NCBI RefSeq assembly: GCF_016031625.1
Contig: NZ_JACCHP010000002.1
Location: 124,001 to 188,000 of the forward strand
Direction: 5' to 3'
Length of the DNA: 64,000 nt
From: Bradyrhizobium agreste
GTDB taxonomy: Bacteria; Pseudomonadota; Alphaproteobacteria; Rhizobiales; Xanthobacteraceae
A program made the position numbers and the translations under genes. Position 1 is the first letter of the stretch. Each line of letters begins with the position of its first letter. The notes under the pieces are model-generated. The model searched no databases and was not told the DNA's origin. It worked only from the letters and a program-made list of their open reading frames with translations. Below, one piece after another: positions 8,780 through 17,871 of this stretch.

Positions 8780-9280
8780 ATGGATGAGTTGTCAGTCCTG
8801 CCGTCGCACCGCGTTCCAGCCCATTTGGCGAGGCGCTTTCATCAGATCTGCCTCGGCGTGACATCGGAAATCCTGACGAGGGAAGACCTGACCCCCCTCC
8901 TTTGGGGCGTGCTCGTGGCTGTGCTGGAGGAGCCGGGACGCACGCAGCGTCATTTTGCGCGACGAACGGGCACCGATCCCGTCAGCCTCGGACAGATGAT
9001 CGATTTTCTGGAGCAACAGGGACTTGTGGTGCGCACGGCGTCTCCCGAAGATCGCCGCGCCCACCACGTCAACCCAACCAGCCGCGCGCGAAAGCTGCGC
9101 GAGAGGCTGCGTCCGGTGCTGCTCTCCGCACAGGATCGGCTGCTGAAAACTCTATCCAGGCCGGAGCAAGAGCTGCTCATCGACCTCCTGACCCGCGTCG
9201 TGGAGTCGAACGGAGCCTATGCAAAGCCAGGCAACGGCCGGCGACCGCCCAACCGAAAGACCAGCCAACTCGGGAACTGA
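8780..9280 (+). CDS. MarR family transcriptional regulator
   Basis: A 166-residue winged-helix regulator. The recognition helix region (FARRTGTDPVSLGQMIDFLE) and the wing with the typical DRR signature (TASPEDRRAHHV) are visible at residues 55-95. The start ATG follows AGGTGG closely. It heads a plus-strand cluster: the receptor gene starts 11 bases after its stop and the methyltransferase follows. MarR proteins often respond to phenolic or aromatic compounds, so it may sense the substrate of these two genes; that is inference. Confidence 0.88.
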   Translation: MDELSVLPSHRVPAHLARRFHQICLGVTSEILTREDLTPLLWGVLVAVLEEPGRTQRHFARRTGTDPVSLGQMIDFLEQQGLVVRTASPEDRRAHHVNPTSRARKLRERLRPVLLSAQDRLLKTLSRPEQELLIDLLTRVVESNGAYAKPGNGRRPPNRKTSQLGN

Positions 9281-9290
9281 GGAGCACGCA

Positions 9291-10328
9291 ATGCTAGCGG
9301 CATATCTTCCTGTCAGACCTGCAACCCACTCTCGCACACGTGAAGCAACTGCGCGTTCGAACAAATGGCATCTCTGGCTGGCGGTGTTTTGTGTGGTTCT
9401 GCTTGAGCAGGTCACCAGCGGCGCTGCACACGCTGGTTGGCCGGAACGGAGCGTGAAGATCGTCGTCACGTTCCCGCCTGGCAGTGCGAACGATGCTGCA
9501 GCGAGAGTCTTTGCAGCGAGCCTGTCCAACAAATGGGGCAAGCCCGTCGTCGTCGAAAACAAGCCCGGAGCCGAGGGAACGTTAGGAGCCGCATCGGTCG
9601 TTTCCGGGCGCGACGATCACACCCTCCTCTACACTGTCGCAGATTCTGTGTCCGTCGCGCCCTCGCTGGTCGATAATTTGCCCTACGATCCCGATCACGA
9701 CTTGAAGCCGATCTCGTCGACGACGTCCATCGTCCTCACCCTCGCGGTCAGCAACGCCCTGGCTGCAAACAGTATCGACGAGCTGATTGCAATCATTCGG
9801 GCAAATCCTGGGAAATTTACATGGACTTCCGGTCCCTCGTTGCCTCGCTACGTATTTGCCTCGTTTCTCAGGCGCAACGATTTGCAGATGACGTTCCTTG
9901 GATATCGCGACGCGGCGCAGCCCCAGGCGGATCTCGGTGAAGGTAGAATTCAGGTGCTCGTGACATCGCTTACCGCCTCGGCAGCTCCCGTTCAGATGGG
10001 CAAGGCGCGTTATCTGGCCGTTCTCAATCCGACAAGAGCCGCCGCGCTGCCGGACTTGAAGACCGCGCGCGAACTCGGCCATCCCGAATTGGAGATCGAC
10101 GGCCTTGGTGGAATTTTCGGCAGTAACACAATTCCTGAGACCACGCGTTCCCAGATCGAGAAGGACGTGGCGGCAGTTTGCGCCATGAGGGATGTTCGCG
10201 AGAAACTCGAGGCGGGCGGCCACAACGTCCTGGACGGCTCCGCTGATCAATTGAGAGCCGGCATCAAGATGCAGCGGCAGTGGCTCGCCGAGATCACCAG
10301 GATCGTCGACATCCGCAACGCTCAATAG
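9291..10328 (+). CDS. Bug-type (tripartite tricarboxylate) periplasmic solute receptor
   Basis: Exported substrate-binding protein of the Bug/TctC family. The signal segment runs to about residue 48 (LWLAVFCVVLLEQVTSGAAHA). The family start PERSVKIVVTFPPGSANDAA follows, and later VVVENKPGAEGTLGA is typical. The ATG at 9291 is preferred over the longer frame because GAGGAG sits 6 bases ahead and the longer start would overlap the MarR gene by 60 bases. No TctA/TctB membrane genes are nearby, which is common for Bug proteins. The ligand is probably an organic acid and cannot be named. Confidence 0.88.
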   Translation: MLAAYLPVRPATHSRTREATARSNKWHLWLAVFCVVLLEQVTSGAAHAGWPERSVKIVVTFPPGSANDAAARVFAASLSNKWGKPVVVENKPGAEGTLGAASVVSGRDDHTLLYTVADSVSVAPSLVDNLPYDPDHDLKPISSTTSIVLTLAVSNALAANSIDELIAIIRANPGKFTWTSGPSLPRYVFASFLRRNDLQMTFLGYRDAAQPQADLGEGRIQVLVTSLTASAAPVQMGKARYLAVLNPTRAAALPDLKTARELGHPELEIDGLGGIFGSNTIPETTRSQIEKDVAAVCAMRDVREKLEAGGHNVLDGSADQLRAGIKMQRQWLAEITRIVDIRNAQ

Positions 10329-10342
10329 AGATGGAGTGGCTC

Positions 10343-11368
10343 ATGCCTTCGTCGCCAACCACCGCCGCCAGACTCCTCGATCTCATTCAGTCTCATCGCA
10401 TCACTGCGCTGATCTATGTGGCCGTGAAGCTCGAACTCGCCGAGTCGCTACGGCAGGGCCCCAAAGCCCTTGATGAGCTTGCGCGGACGTTGGATGCCGA
10501 CAAGGGAGCGCTGAGACGCTTTCTCAACGCTCTTGTGACGCTGGATCTTCTGTCACTTGACGGCCCTGATAGCTATTCACTCACCGAGATCGGTGCAACA
10601 CTGGACGCAGATGCCCCCTGCTCCCTTAGAAACTGGACGATCTTCGAGGTCGAGATGTTGGCAAGGAATTGGGCTGGCATGATCGACACGATCAAGAGCG
10701 GCAAGACGGCGGCTGAGCTCCGCGGGTTTGCGTCGAGCTTCGATATGATGGCGCAGTCTCCTCAGAATGTGGATATCTTCAACGCCGCCATGGTCGACCT
10801 CACCCGCTCGGTCACACCGTCAATCGTCGACGCATATGACTTTGGCAGGTTCACCCGACTGCTGGACGTAGGCGGCGGATCCGGTGAACTCCTGACACAT
10901 ATTGCAAAGGCATGTCCAAACCTGCAGGGATTCGTCTTTGACCTGGCGCGATGTGAAGCGAGCGCGAGAGCGCATCTCGTCGGGCAGCACATCGACGATC
11001 GCGTTACCTTCATCAGCGGCGATTTCTTTCACGCAATTCCCGCTGTCGCTGACGCCATTGTGCTCAAGAGCGTGATCCACGACTGGGATGACAACCGAAG
11101 CGAGGTTATCCTGACCAATTGCCGGAAGGCTCTGCCGGGCACCGGCACAATTCTGCTGATTGAACGGATAATGCCGGATCCGCCGCGTGCGACCGAGGAG
11201 GACAGAGCCCATGCCCTCAGCGATCTCAATATGCTCAGAGGACCTGGCGGGCAGGAGCGGACGATCACCGAATTCCGCGAATTGCTTGCCCGCTCCGGCT
11301 TTGAATTCACCGCCGCCCATCCGGCCGGCCGTTTTTGCCTGATCGAGGGCCGCGCCTTGGCAGGGTAA
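10343..11368 (+). CDS. SAM-dependent O-methyltransferase (COMT/acetylserotonin type)
   Basis: A 341-residue methyltransferase. An N-terminal winged-helix dimerisation domain (residues 8-85, LDELARTLDADKGALRRFLN) is followed by the SAM-binding fold with motif I LLDVGGGSGEL (about residue 170), and later the HDWDD catalytic-type motif. Plant caffeate and bacterial hydroxyneurosporene O-methyltransferases share this layout. The ATG at 10343 has GGAG 6 bases ahead; ATG 10331 is an alternative. It follows the Bug receptor by 14 bases. The substrate is likely a phenol or polyketide hydroxyl group. Confidence 0.87.
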   Translation: MPSSPTTAARLLDLIQSHRITALIYVAVKLELAESLRQGPKALDELARTLDADKGALRRFLNALVTLDLLSLDGPDSYSLTEIGATLDADAPCSLRNWTIFEVEMLARNWAGMIDTIKSGKTAAELRGFASSFDMMAQSPQNVDIFNAAMVDLTRSVTPSIVDAYDFGRFTRLLDVGGGSGELLTHIAKACPNLQGFVFDLARCEASARAHLVGQHIDDRVTFISGDFFHAIPAVADAIVLKSVIHDWDDNRSEVILTNCRKALPGTGTILLIERIMPDPPRATEEDRAHALSDLNMLRGPGGQERTITEFRELLARSGFEFTAAHPAGRFCLIEGRALAG

Positions 11369-11649
11369 AGGCTTCTCATCCTGTTTCGTCAACAAAATCA
11401 ATAAATTAATATGATGCCACTGATGAAACCTTGCAAAGCCGGCCAAAATCCGTATAAGGCGCCCATCCGCAGACCCCGGCCGGGAGCTGAACGGACGGTC
11501 TCAGCAAATCATTCGTGATTTTGGTGTGGCAGGGCCAGTCGGCCCGTCGTCCCGTGTTTCCGCCTTCTGAGCTTGATCCCAGAGTCCTTTCCGAAGGCCT
11601 CTTAAGGGTTTGACGCCGGGCGATGCGCCAACATGAGGAAAGGACGACC

Positions 11650-12117
11650 ATGCCTCTTTACGAGCATGTTTTTCTCGCGCGTCAGGACGCGAGCCCGCAG
11701 CAGGTCGAAGAGCTGACTGCGCAGATGACCGGTATCGTCGAGGGTCTCGGCGGCAAGGTCACCAAGACCGAGAATTGGGGCGTGCGCTCCCTCACCTACC
11801 GCATGAACAAGAACCGCAAGGCGCACTTCGTGCTGCTCAACATCGACGCGCCGTCCGCGGCGATCGCCGAGATCGAGCGCCAGGAGCGCATCAGCGAGGA
11901 CGTGATCCGCTATCTCAGCGTCCGCGTCGAGGAGCTCGAGGAAGGCCCGTCCGCGATGATGCGCAAGGCCGACCGCGACCGCGAACGTGACGATCGCGGC
12001 GGTGGCTTCCGCGGCGAGCGTGAAGGCGGCTTCCGTGGCGACCGCGAGGGCGGTTTCCGCGGCGATCGCGGTCCGCGCCGTCCGCGCGATGAAGCTGAAA
12101 CCACGGATGGGGAGTAA
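11650..12117 (+). CDS. rpsF: 30S ribosomal protein S6
   Basis: Component of the 30S subunit platform, binding with S18. It starts [20 protein letters not shown], the canonical S6 start, which fixes the ATG at 11650 after a GAGGAAAGGA ribosome-binding site. The C-terminus carries an extended Arg/Gly/Asp-rich tail with repeated GGFRG units (residues 115-145), a known alphaproteobacterial extension. It is followed by rpsR 5 bases later. The 281 bases upstream presumably hold the promoter. Confidence 0.97.
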   Translation: MPLYEHVFLARQDASPQQVEELTAQMTGIVEGLGGKVTKTENWGVRSLTYRMNKNRKAHFVLLNIDAPSAAIAEIERQERISEDVIRYLSVRVEELEEGPSAMMRKADRDRERDDRGGGFRGEREGGFRGDREGGFRGDRGPRRPRDEAETTDGE

Positions 12118-12122
12118 GACCA

Positions 12123-12362
12123 ATGGCTGAAGCTGGTGCACGTCGCCCGTTTTTCCGTCGTCGCAAGAGCTGCCCGTTCACGGGCGCCAATGCTCCGAAG
12201 ATCGACTACAAGGACTCCAAGCTCTTGATGCGTTACGTCTCCGAACGCGGCAAGATCGTGCCGAGCCGCATCACCGCGGTGTCCGCGAAGAAGCAGCGTG
12301 AGCTCGCCCGCGCCATCAAGCGCGCGCGCTTCCTGGGCCTGTTGCCCTACGTCATTCGCTGA
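12123..12362 (+). CDS. rpsR: 30S ribosomal protein S18
   Basis: Partner of S6 in the 30S platform. A 79-residue basic protein with [20 protein letters not shown] near the N-terminus and the conserved [20 protein letters not shown] segment. It lies immediately after rpsF in the standard rpsF-rpsR-rplI operon. Confidence 0.97.
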   Translation: MAEAGARRPFFRRRKSCPFTGANAPKIDYKDSKLLMRYVSERGKIVPSRITAVSAKKQRELARAIKRARFLGLLPYVIR

Positions 12363-12497
12363 TACGACCAATTCGACCGGCGGACGCTTGCGCCGCCGGT
12401 CGCGACTTTTCTGAACTCATAAGGCTTCCGGGTCGTCCGGTCGCCGATGGTTGGGGCAAACGATGCCTCTAACCGCTCGAAGGGAGCGGGACAGCTG

Positions 12498-13469
12498 ATG
12501 ATGGCCTTTGGACTGATCGCCCTGATCGCCGGCGCTGCGTCGGCCCTGATGTTCGCCTCGATCATATCGGGCGCGCTGATCTCGCTCGTCCTGTTCTATC
12601 TCGCTCCGCTCCCTCTGATGGTCGCCGCGATCGGCTGGGGCCCGCTTTGCGCCAGTCTCGGCGGCATCGCTGCCGCGATCGGCCTTGGCGCCCTGTTCGG
12701 CCTGCCCTATTGCATCGCCTTCGCCGTCACCGTCGCGCTGCCGGCCTGGTGGCTCGGCCATCTCGTCCTGCTCGGACGTCAGGTGGGAAGCGCTGCACCT
12801 GCCACCGGCACCTCCGCGGCGCCCGACATCGAGTGGTACCCGGTCGGCCGCATCCTGCTCTGGATTGCAGGCTTCGCCACCCTGACCACGATGGCCGCTC
12901 TGCTCACGCTTGGGACCGACGCGGAGACCATCACCGGCACGTTGCGCCGCGGCCTGATGCGCCTCCTGCGCGCCACCGACCCGCAAACGTCGGGCGAAGC
13001 CAGTCAATTCGTCGACGCGATGGTGCGCATCGCACCGGCCGCCGCCACCATCGCTGCGACCATGACGCTCACTCTCAACCTCTGGCTCAGCGCCAAGGTG
13101 ACCGCGACGTCGGGCCGGCTGCGCCGTCCCTGGCCGGACCTCAAGACCACCGAGCTGCCGCAGATGACGCTGGTGGTGCTGTGCGTCTCTCTTGCCTTCT
13201 GCTTCACCGGCGGGCTGCTTGCCATCGTGGCGCAGATCGCCACCGCCGCCCTGATGATGAGCTATGCGCTGGCGGGTTTCGCCGTATTGCATACCCTGAC
13301 GCTCGCGCTGAACGGCCGCACGTTCTGGCTTGGCTCGACCTATGCCGCCGTCGTCGTGTTCGGATGGCCCGTGGTCGCGATTGTGATCCTCGGGCTTGCG
13401 GATGCTGTGTTCGGCTTGCGCGCGCGCTACCTGCGCAGCCGGCAGCCGCCACCACTGCCTACCCCCTGA
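12498..13469 (+). CDS. DUF2232 family multi-spanning membrane protein
   Basis: A hydrophobic protein of about 323 residues with at least seven predicted membrane segments (for example [19 protein letters not shown] at the start and [20 protein letters not shown] midway). It belongs to the DUF2232 group by position and composition and has no known function. The ATG at 12498 is preferred because a GGGAG/GGGA-rich stretch precedes it and the protein then starts in a membrane helix; 12447 is possible. Its place between rpsR and rplI is conserved in rhizobia, so it is probably part of the ribosomal operon. Confidence 0.8.
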   Translation: MMAFGLIALIAGAASALMFASIISGALISLVLFYLAPLPLMVAAIGWGPLCASLGGIAAAIGLGALFGLPYCIAFAVTVALPAWWLGHLVLLGRQVGSAAPATGTSAAPDIEWYPVGRILLWIAGFATLTTMAALLTLGTDAETITGTLRRGLMRLLRATDPQTSGEASQFVDAMVRIAPAAATIAATMTLTLNLWLSAKVTATSGRLRRPWPDLKTTELPQMTLVVLCVSLAFCFTGGLLAIVAQIATAALMMSYALAGFAVLHTLTLALNGRTFWLGSTYAAVVVFGWPVVAIVILGLADAVFGLRARYLRSRQPPPLPTP

Positions 13470-13519
13470 GTTCAACCCCGAAACTGAAACCTAACAGAGC
13501 ACTTCAAAAGGAGAACGAA

Positions 13520-14119
13520 ATGGAAGTCATTTTGCTGGAACGCGTCAACAAGCTCGGCCAGATGGGCGAAGTCGTGAAGGTTCGCGACGGCTATGCCCGC
13601 AATTTCCTGCTCAAGCGCGGCAAGGCGCTGCGTGCCACCGCCGACAACCGGGCCAAGTATGACGGCATGAAGGCCGAGCTCGAAGCGCGCAACCTCAAGG
13701 CCAAGGGCGAAGCGTCCAAGGTCGCCGAGAAGATCGAGGGCAAGAACATCATCGTGATCCGCCAGGCCTCCGAAGCCGGTCAGCTGTTCGGCTCGGTCAC
13801 GGTGCGCGACATCGTCATGGCATTCGAGACCGATGGCGTCCATCTCGACCGGCCGCAGGTGCAGCTCGATGCGCCGATCAAGACCATCGGCAAGCACACG
13901 GTCACCGTTGCCGTTCACCCCGAGGTCGAGGTCGAGATCACCGTGACGGTCGCCCGCAGCCAGGACGAGGCCGAGCGCATCAACCGCGGCGAGGACATCT
14001 CGACCCGCAACGAGGATCGCGACGCGGCCGCCGAGGCGATCGCCGCCGCCGGCGAGTTCTTCGATCCGGAAGCCCAGCACGAGGACGTCGTGCCGGCACC
14101 GGCTGCGGAAGAGAAGTAA
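13520..14119 (+). CDS. rplI: 50S ribosomal protein L9
   Basis: Binds 23S rRNA near the L1 stalk. It starts [20 protein letters not shown] with the diagnostic [13 protein letters not shown] segment. The start is fixed at 13520 by the AAAAGGAG ribosome-binding site and family alignment. The 199 residues exceed the usual 150 because of an acidic Ala/Glu-rich C-terminal tail (residues 150-199), which is typical for Bradyrhizobiaceae. Last gene of the S6-S18-L9 operon. Confidence 0.96.
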   Translation: MEVILLERVNKLGQMGEVVKVRDGYARNFLLKRGKALRATADNRAKYDGMKAELEARNLKAKGEASKVAEKIEGKNIIVIRQASEAGQLFGSVTVRDIVMAFETDGVHLDRPQVQLDAPIKTIGKHTVTVAVHPEVEVEITVTVARSQDEAERINRGEDISTRNEDRDAAAEAIAAAGEFFDPEAQHEDVVPAPAAEEK

Positions 14120-14127
14120 GTCGCTAC

Positions 14128-14209
14128 TCGTCATGCGCGGGCTTGACCCGCGCATCCATCGTCAAAGAATCTTCTTGATGGATTGCCGGGTCAAGCCCGG
14201 CAATGACGA
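14128..14209. repeat. Intergenic palindromic repeat, family A copy 1
   Basis: An 82-base element with inverted ends (TCGTCATG at the left, the complement of CAATGACGA at the right) and two internal hairpins, GCGCGGGCTTGACCCGCGC and GCCGGGTCAAGCCCGGC. A second copy with the same plan is at 38611-38696. It sits between the convergent rplI and thioesterase genes, where its hairpins could end transcription in both directions. Confidence 0.75.
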
Positions 14210-14232
14210 AGAAACAACGAAGCCCGGCTGCC

Positions 14233-14700
14233 TCAGGCGGCCGGGCTTTTCGTTTTCGCAGCGACCTCCTCGCTCAGCATCGCGATCGAGGCCAATGCGG
14301 TGGCCGTGTGCTTCTCGACGCCGTCGCTGACGCAGAATACATCGGCCGCGACCACCGCGACCTGGCGGCCGGGCTTGATCACCCGGGCGCGGCAGATCAG
14401 CTTCTCGCCGACCGCGGGCGACAACAGATTGAGCTTGTATTCCGCCGTCAGCGCCGGCTGGCCGCGCGAGGTGGCGGCTGCGATCGTCGTGGCATTGTCG
14501 ACCAGGAAGGCGGTGACGCCGCCGTGGAAGAAGCCGTGCTGCTGCAACAGCTCCGGCCGGCGCTCCACGGCGATGGTGCAGGTGCCACGCGACAATTCGG
14601 AGAGTTTTGCGCCGACCAGATTCATGAAACCCTGTCGGCCGACATTGGCGTGGATGCGCTCGGCAATCGGCGCAAAGTCCGGATCAGCTGCGGCCCGCAT
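14233..14700 (-). CDS. PaaI-type hotdog-fold thioesterase
   Basis: A 155-residue protein of the PaaI/YdiI thioesterase type, hydrolysing acyl- or aryl-CoA esters. The active-site segment LLQQHGFFHGGVTAFLVDNA (about residues 50-70) has the HGG/D arrangement of the family. The ATG at 14700 is chosen because AGGGGAGA precedes it by 6 bases and the longer frame runs back into the regulator gene. It lies 11 bases downstream of a TetR regulator on the same strand, so the two form an operon. Confidence 0.88.
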   Translation of the reverse strand: MRAAADPDFAPIAERIHANVGRQGFMNLVGAKLSELSRGTCTIAVERRPELLQQHGFFHGGVTAFLVDNATTIAAATSRGQPALTAEYKLNLLSPAVGEKLICRARVIKPGRQVAVVAADVFCVSDGVEKHTATALASIAMLSEEVAAKTKSPAA

Positions 14701-14711
14701 GCGGTCTCCCC

Positions 14712-15308
14712 TTATTGCTTGTTGATGCGATCGAATGGCCTCAGCGCGCGATTGGCGCAGGCAATCAGCGTGTCCGCCTCGATGCGCGGATCGGTGCGCT
14801 CGCGACCCGACAGGAAGGCGCGGCAGAAGATCTGCGCCGGACCGATCAGCTGGCTGACGAACATCACCGGCGTCATCGGCAGAAGTTCGCCGCTTGCGAC
14901 CAGCGGCGCGCGCCAGCGCTCGATGCCTTCGGCAAGCCGCGCATTCTGCGCCCGCTGGGCCTCGCGCAGGTCCTCGCCCCATTCGCTGCGCGAGATCTCG
15001 AACAGGTAGCGCGCCTCGCGCCGGCTGGTGACGACCCAGTCGAGATGCGCCCGGATCAGGCGATCGATTCCCTGCTCGGCGTCGGGGACGGGATCGAGCG
15101 CGGCCAGTATCACGGCGTGATAGTGCCGCAGGACCTCCAGAAACAGCGCACCCGCAAGTTCTTTCTTCGAACCGAAGACGTGGAAGAAGCTGCCGTTGGA
15201 GGCGCGCGCACGGGTGCGGATCGCGGCCACCGTCGCGGCTTCGAAGCCGACGCGGTCGAACACCATCAGCCCGGCTGCCAACAGATCGTCTCGCACGCTC
15301 GCTGCCAT
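14712..15308 (-). CDS. TetR family transcriptional regulator
   Basis: A 198-residue TetR-type repressor. The N-terminal helix-turn-helix is VFDRVGFEAATVAAIRTRA followed by NGSFFHVFGSKKELAGALF. The C-terminal half is a helical ligand domain. The ATG at 15308 is chosen because AGGAGG sits 6 bases ahead. A strong palindrome lies just upstream. Operon partner of the thioesterase; the pair may respond to an acyl- or aryl-CoA, which is inference. Confidence 0.88.
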   Translation of the reverse strand: MAASVRDDLLAAGLMVFDRVGFEAATVAAIRTRARASNGSFFHVFGSKKELAGALFLEVLRHYHAVILAALDPVPDAEQGIDRLIRAHLDWVVTSRREARYLFEISRSEWGEDLREAQRAQNARLAEGIERWRAPLVASGELLPMTPVMFVSQLIGPAQIFCRAFLSGRERTDPRIEADTLIACANRALRPFDRINKQ

Positions 15309-15326
15309 CGCGGCCTCCTGGAGCAC

Positions 15327-15351
15327 AACTCTAGAGCAATACTCTAGAGCT
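15327..15351. promoter_or_regulatory. Palindromic operator of the TetR-thioesterase operon
   Basis: Two copies of the self-complementary octamer CTCTAGAG separated by 5 bases, giving a near-perfect 25-base dyad. On the minus strand it follows TTGACC (a -35-like hexamer), so a bound repressor would cover the promoter. It lies about 20 bases before the TetR start. Confidence 0.6.
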
Positions 15352-15416
15352 GGTCAATACGAGGCGAAGGCCACCATCAAGGCGGCCTCCGCATGCGGTC
15401 CAAGATTGTAAGGGAC

Positions 15417-16340
15417 TTAGCGCGAGATCGGCGGGGCCGGCGGACCGGAGGACTCGGCCGGCGCGGCAGGCGGGGTTGCAGCACTTGCGGGCGCGGCCGG
15501 CTGCGGCTTGGCCGCCGGCTCGGAGCTGGCTGCGGGCACGGCCGGCCTGGAAGCAGCCTCTTCCGCGGGCTTCGGCGCCGGCTCGGCAGGCTTCGCGGCA
15601 GCAGGTGCAGCCGGCGTTACCTGAGGGACCGGGTCGGGTCGCGATGCCGGAGTTTCACCACGCGGCTCGACCTTCGCAGTATCAGGCTTGGCCTCGACCG
15701 GCTTCTCGGATGCTTTGCTGCTGTCAGGCTCGGCCTTGGCGCTGTCAGACTTGATGGCCTCCGGCTTCGGCTCGCTCTTCTTGTCGTCGGCGGCCGGCGC
15801 GGCGGCATCGACCTTCGGGGCTTCCTCCGTCCCGGGCTTGGCGCGCCGCTTGCCTTTACGTGCCTCGGGCGCAGCCTGTCCCTCCGGCCTGGCGCCGTCC
15901 TCGGCCGGCCGCGCAGCACGCTTCTGACGGCCGCCCTCGGCCGCCGGAGTGGCGCCCTCGCCCTCGGGCCTGGCGGCCTCCTGCGCACGGGAGCGTCGGC
16001 CCTGCTGCTGCTCCGGCGAAGCGCCGTCCTTCTTGGCGTCCTTGGCCTGGTACCGAGTGTCGGTGGCACCGTTCGAGACCAGGTAGGCGGAGAGGACGCC
16101 CGCCATGTCCGAGCTCGTCGTGTAGTGCTGGCGCAGGAATCCCGGCAGCGAGCCGGGCGACACGGACTTCAGCAGTCCGCGCGGGCTCTTGTGGCAGGCA
16201 TTGCAGGTCTGGGCGAACAGCTGGGAAGGGGTCTTGCCGGCCTCGAGGTTCGTCGCCTGCGCAAGAACTGAATCGGCCGCACCGAAGCCAATCAGAAGCA
16301 ACACCGTCGCGAGGCTGAGCGCTCGGCTCGACATTCCCAT
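15417..16340 (-). CDS. Exported c-type heme protein with long low-complexity tail
   Basis: A 307-residue predicted periplasmic protein. Residues 1-27 form a signal peptide (ATVLLLIGFGAADSVLA). A small domain follows with one heme-attachment motif CNACH (Cys46, Cys49, His50). From about residue 105 to the end the sequence is Pro/Ala/Glu/Lys-rich and repetitive, with no fold expected. The N-terminal 100 residues resemble a short monoheme cytochrome-like domain. GGAGAT before the ATG at 16340 supports the start. It stands alone, so no pathway can be assigned. Confidence 0.75.
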   Translation of the reverse strand: MGMSSRALSLATVLLLIGFGAADSVLAQATNLEAGKTPSQLFAQTCNACHKSPRGLLKSVSPGSLPGFLRQHYTTSSDMAGVLSAYLVSNGATDTRYQAKDAKKDGASPEQQQGRRSRAQEAARPEGEGATPAAEGGRQKRAARPAEDGARPEGQAAPEARKGKRRAKPGTEEAPKVDAAAPAADDKKSEPKPEAIKSDSAKAEPDSSKASEKPVEAKPDTAKVEPRGETPASRPDPVPQVTPAAPAAAKPAEPAPKPAEEAASRPAVPAASSEPAAKPQPAAPASAATPPAAPAESSGPPAPPISR

Positions 16341-16532
16341 GATCTCCGTTGAATATGACTGCGAATGCAGCCGGCATCCGGCGCGGCGGCGGTGACCTTT
16401 TAACCGATTGAGCCGCGAATGGAAGCAGGTCCGCGCGCAAGGATGTGACTAAGCGGTTTTCGAATATCTACTTTGAATACAGCGCAATAGCGCAGCCGGA
16501 ACCGGCTCGCTAGATTTGAATGCAAACGCATA

Positions 16533-16557
16533 GGAACCGCTGCGGCGCCTGGGCGTC
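16533..16557 (+). promoter_or_regulatory. Possible EcfG-type promoter for cfa
   Basis: GGAAC, 16 bases, then CGTC lie about 55 bases before the cfa start. The alphaproteobacterial general-stress sigma factor EcfG recognises GGAAC, 16-17 bases, CGTT. The last base differs, and such short motifs occur by chance, so this is only a candidate. A stress role for cfa would be consistent. Confidence 0.3.
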
Positions 16558-16611
16558 AGGTGTTAGAGGCCGGGTAGTCGCATCTTTCGGGTTCGCTCGA
16601 GAGGAGTGCCG

Positions 16612-17862
16612 ATGGACCGTTTGTTGCGTCGATTCCTATCCCAATTCATCCGCCGCGGGTCATTGACGGTGACCAGCGCGAACGGGTCGAAGTTCACCGT
16701 CGGCGACGGATCCGGCGAACCGGTCGCGGTCCGCTTCGTCACTGTGGACGCCGAGCGGAAGGTCCTCATCAATCCTGAGCTGGGGCTTGGCGAGGCCTAC
16801 ATGAATGGCGAGTTCGTGGTCGAGCGCGGCACCATAGCCGATGCCCTCGCGATCCTGCTCGATCAACCCGACCAATTGCCGCAATGGGCAAAGCCGTGGT
16901 GGCACCTGCGCTACCTGACGCGGCACCTCAAGCAGTTCAATCCCCGCCCGCGCTCCCGTCAAAACGTTGCGCATCACTACGATCTCGATGGCCGGCTCTA
17001 TTCGCTCTTCCTCGACGCCGATAAGCAATATAGCTGCGCCTATTTCGAGACGCCCGAGATGTCGCTCGACGACGCGCAGCTCGCCAAGAAACGGCACATC
17101 GCCGCGAAGCTTCTCGTCAGGGACGGCCAGCGCGTGCTCGACATCGGCTCCGGCTGGGGCGGCCTTGGGCTCTATCTCGCCGAGATCGCGGGCGCCGACG
17201 TCACCGGCGTGACGCTGTCGACCGAGCAATTGCAGGTCGCCAATGCGCGCGCCGCCGAAAAGGGCATGGCGGGCTCGGCCAGATTCCTGCTCCAGGATTA
17301 CCGCGACGTCGAGGGTACGTTCGACCGCATCGTCTCCGTCGGCATGTTCGAACATGTCGGGGCAAGATTCTACGACACCTACTTTCAGCGCTGCGCCGAA
17401 CTGCTGAAGGACGACGGCGTCATGCTGCTGCATTCGATCGGCCGTTCGCAGGGCCCGGATTCGACCAATCCCTGGATCGCCAAGTACATCTTCCCCGGCG
17501 GCTACATCCCCGCCCTCTCGGAGGTGCTGCCGGCGATCGAACGCGCGGGCCTCTTGGTCTGCGACATCGAGATCCTGCGCCTGCACTACGCCGAGACGCT
17601 GAAAGCCTGGCGGGATCGGTTCATGGCACGGCGCGAGGAAGCCGTGCAGCTCTACGACGAGCGCTTCGCCTTGATGTGGGAGTTCTACCTGGCGGCCTGC
17701 GAGATGACGTTCCGCAAGCAGGCCATGATGAACTTCCAGATCCAGATTACCCGTCGCCAGGGTGTGGTGCCGATGACCCGCGACTACATCCCGCGGGAGG
17801 AAGCCCGGCTGCGGGCGCGCGAGGGCGCGGCCTTGCCGAGACTCAAACTGGCTGGTGAATAG
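16612..17862 (+). CDS. cfa: Cyclopropane-fatty-acyl-phospholipid synthase
   Basis: Methylates double bonds of membrane phospholipid acyl chains using SAM, giving cyclopropane rings that protect membranes under stress. Seen: the SAM motif LDIGSGWGGLGLYLAE (about residue 180), the NVAHHYDLDGRLYSLFLD segment and the SVGMFEHVG motif, all family hallmarks. The ATG at 16612 has GAGGAG 5 bases ahead; a GTG 6 bases earlier lies inside that site and is rejected. The 416 residues are normal. It is alone on its strand here. Confidence 0.95.
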   Translation: MDRLLRRFLSQFIRRGSLTVTSANGSKFTVGDGSGEPVAVRFVTVDAERKVLINPELGLGEAYMNGEFVVERGTIADALAILLDQPDQLPQWAKPWWHLRYLTRHLKQFNPRPRSRQNVAHHYDLDGRLYSLFLDADKQYSCAYFETPEMSLDDAQLAKKRHIAAKLLVRDGQRVLDIGSGWGGLGLYLAEIAGADVTGVTLSTEQLQVANARAAEKGMAGSARFLLQDYRDVEGTFDRIVSVGMFEHVGARFYDTYFQRCAELLKDDGVMLLHSIGRSQGPDSTNPWIAKYIFPGGYIPALSEVLPAIERAGLLVCDIEILRLHYAETLKAWRDRFMARREEAVQLYDERFALMWEFYLAACEMTFRKQAMMNFQIQITRRQGVVPMTRDYIPREEARLRAREGAALPRLKLAGE

Positions 17863-17871
17863 GTCCGGATC

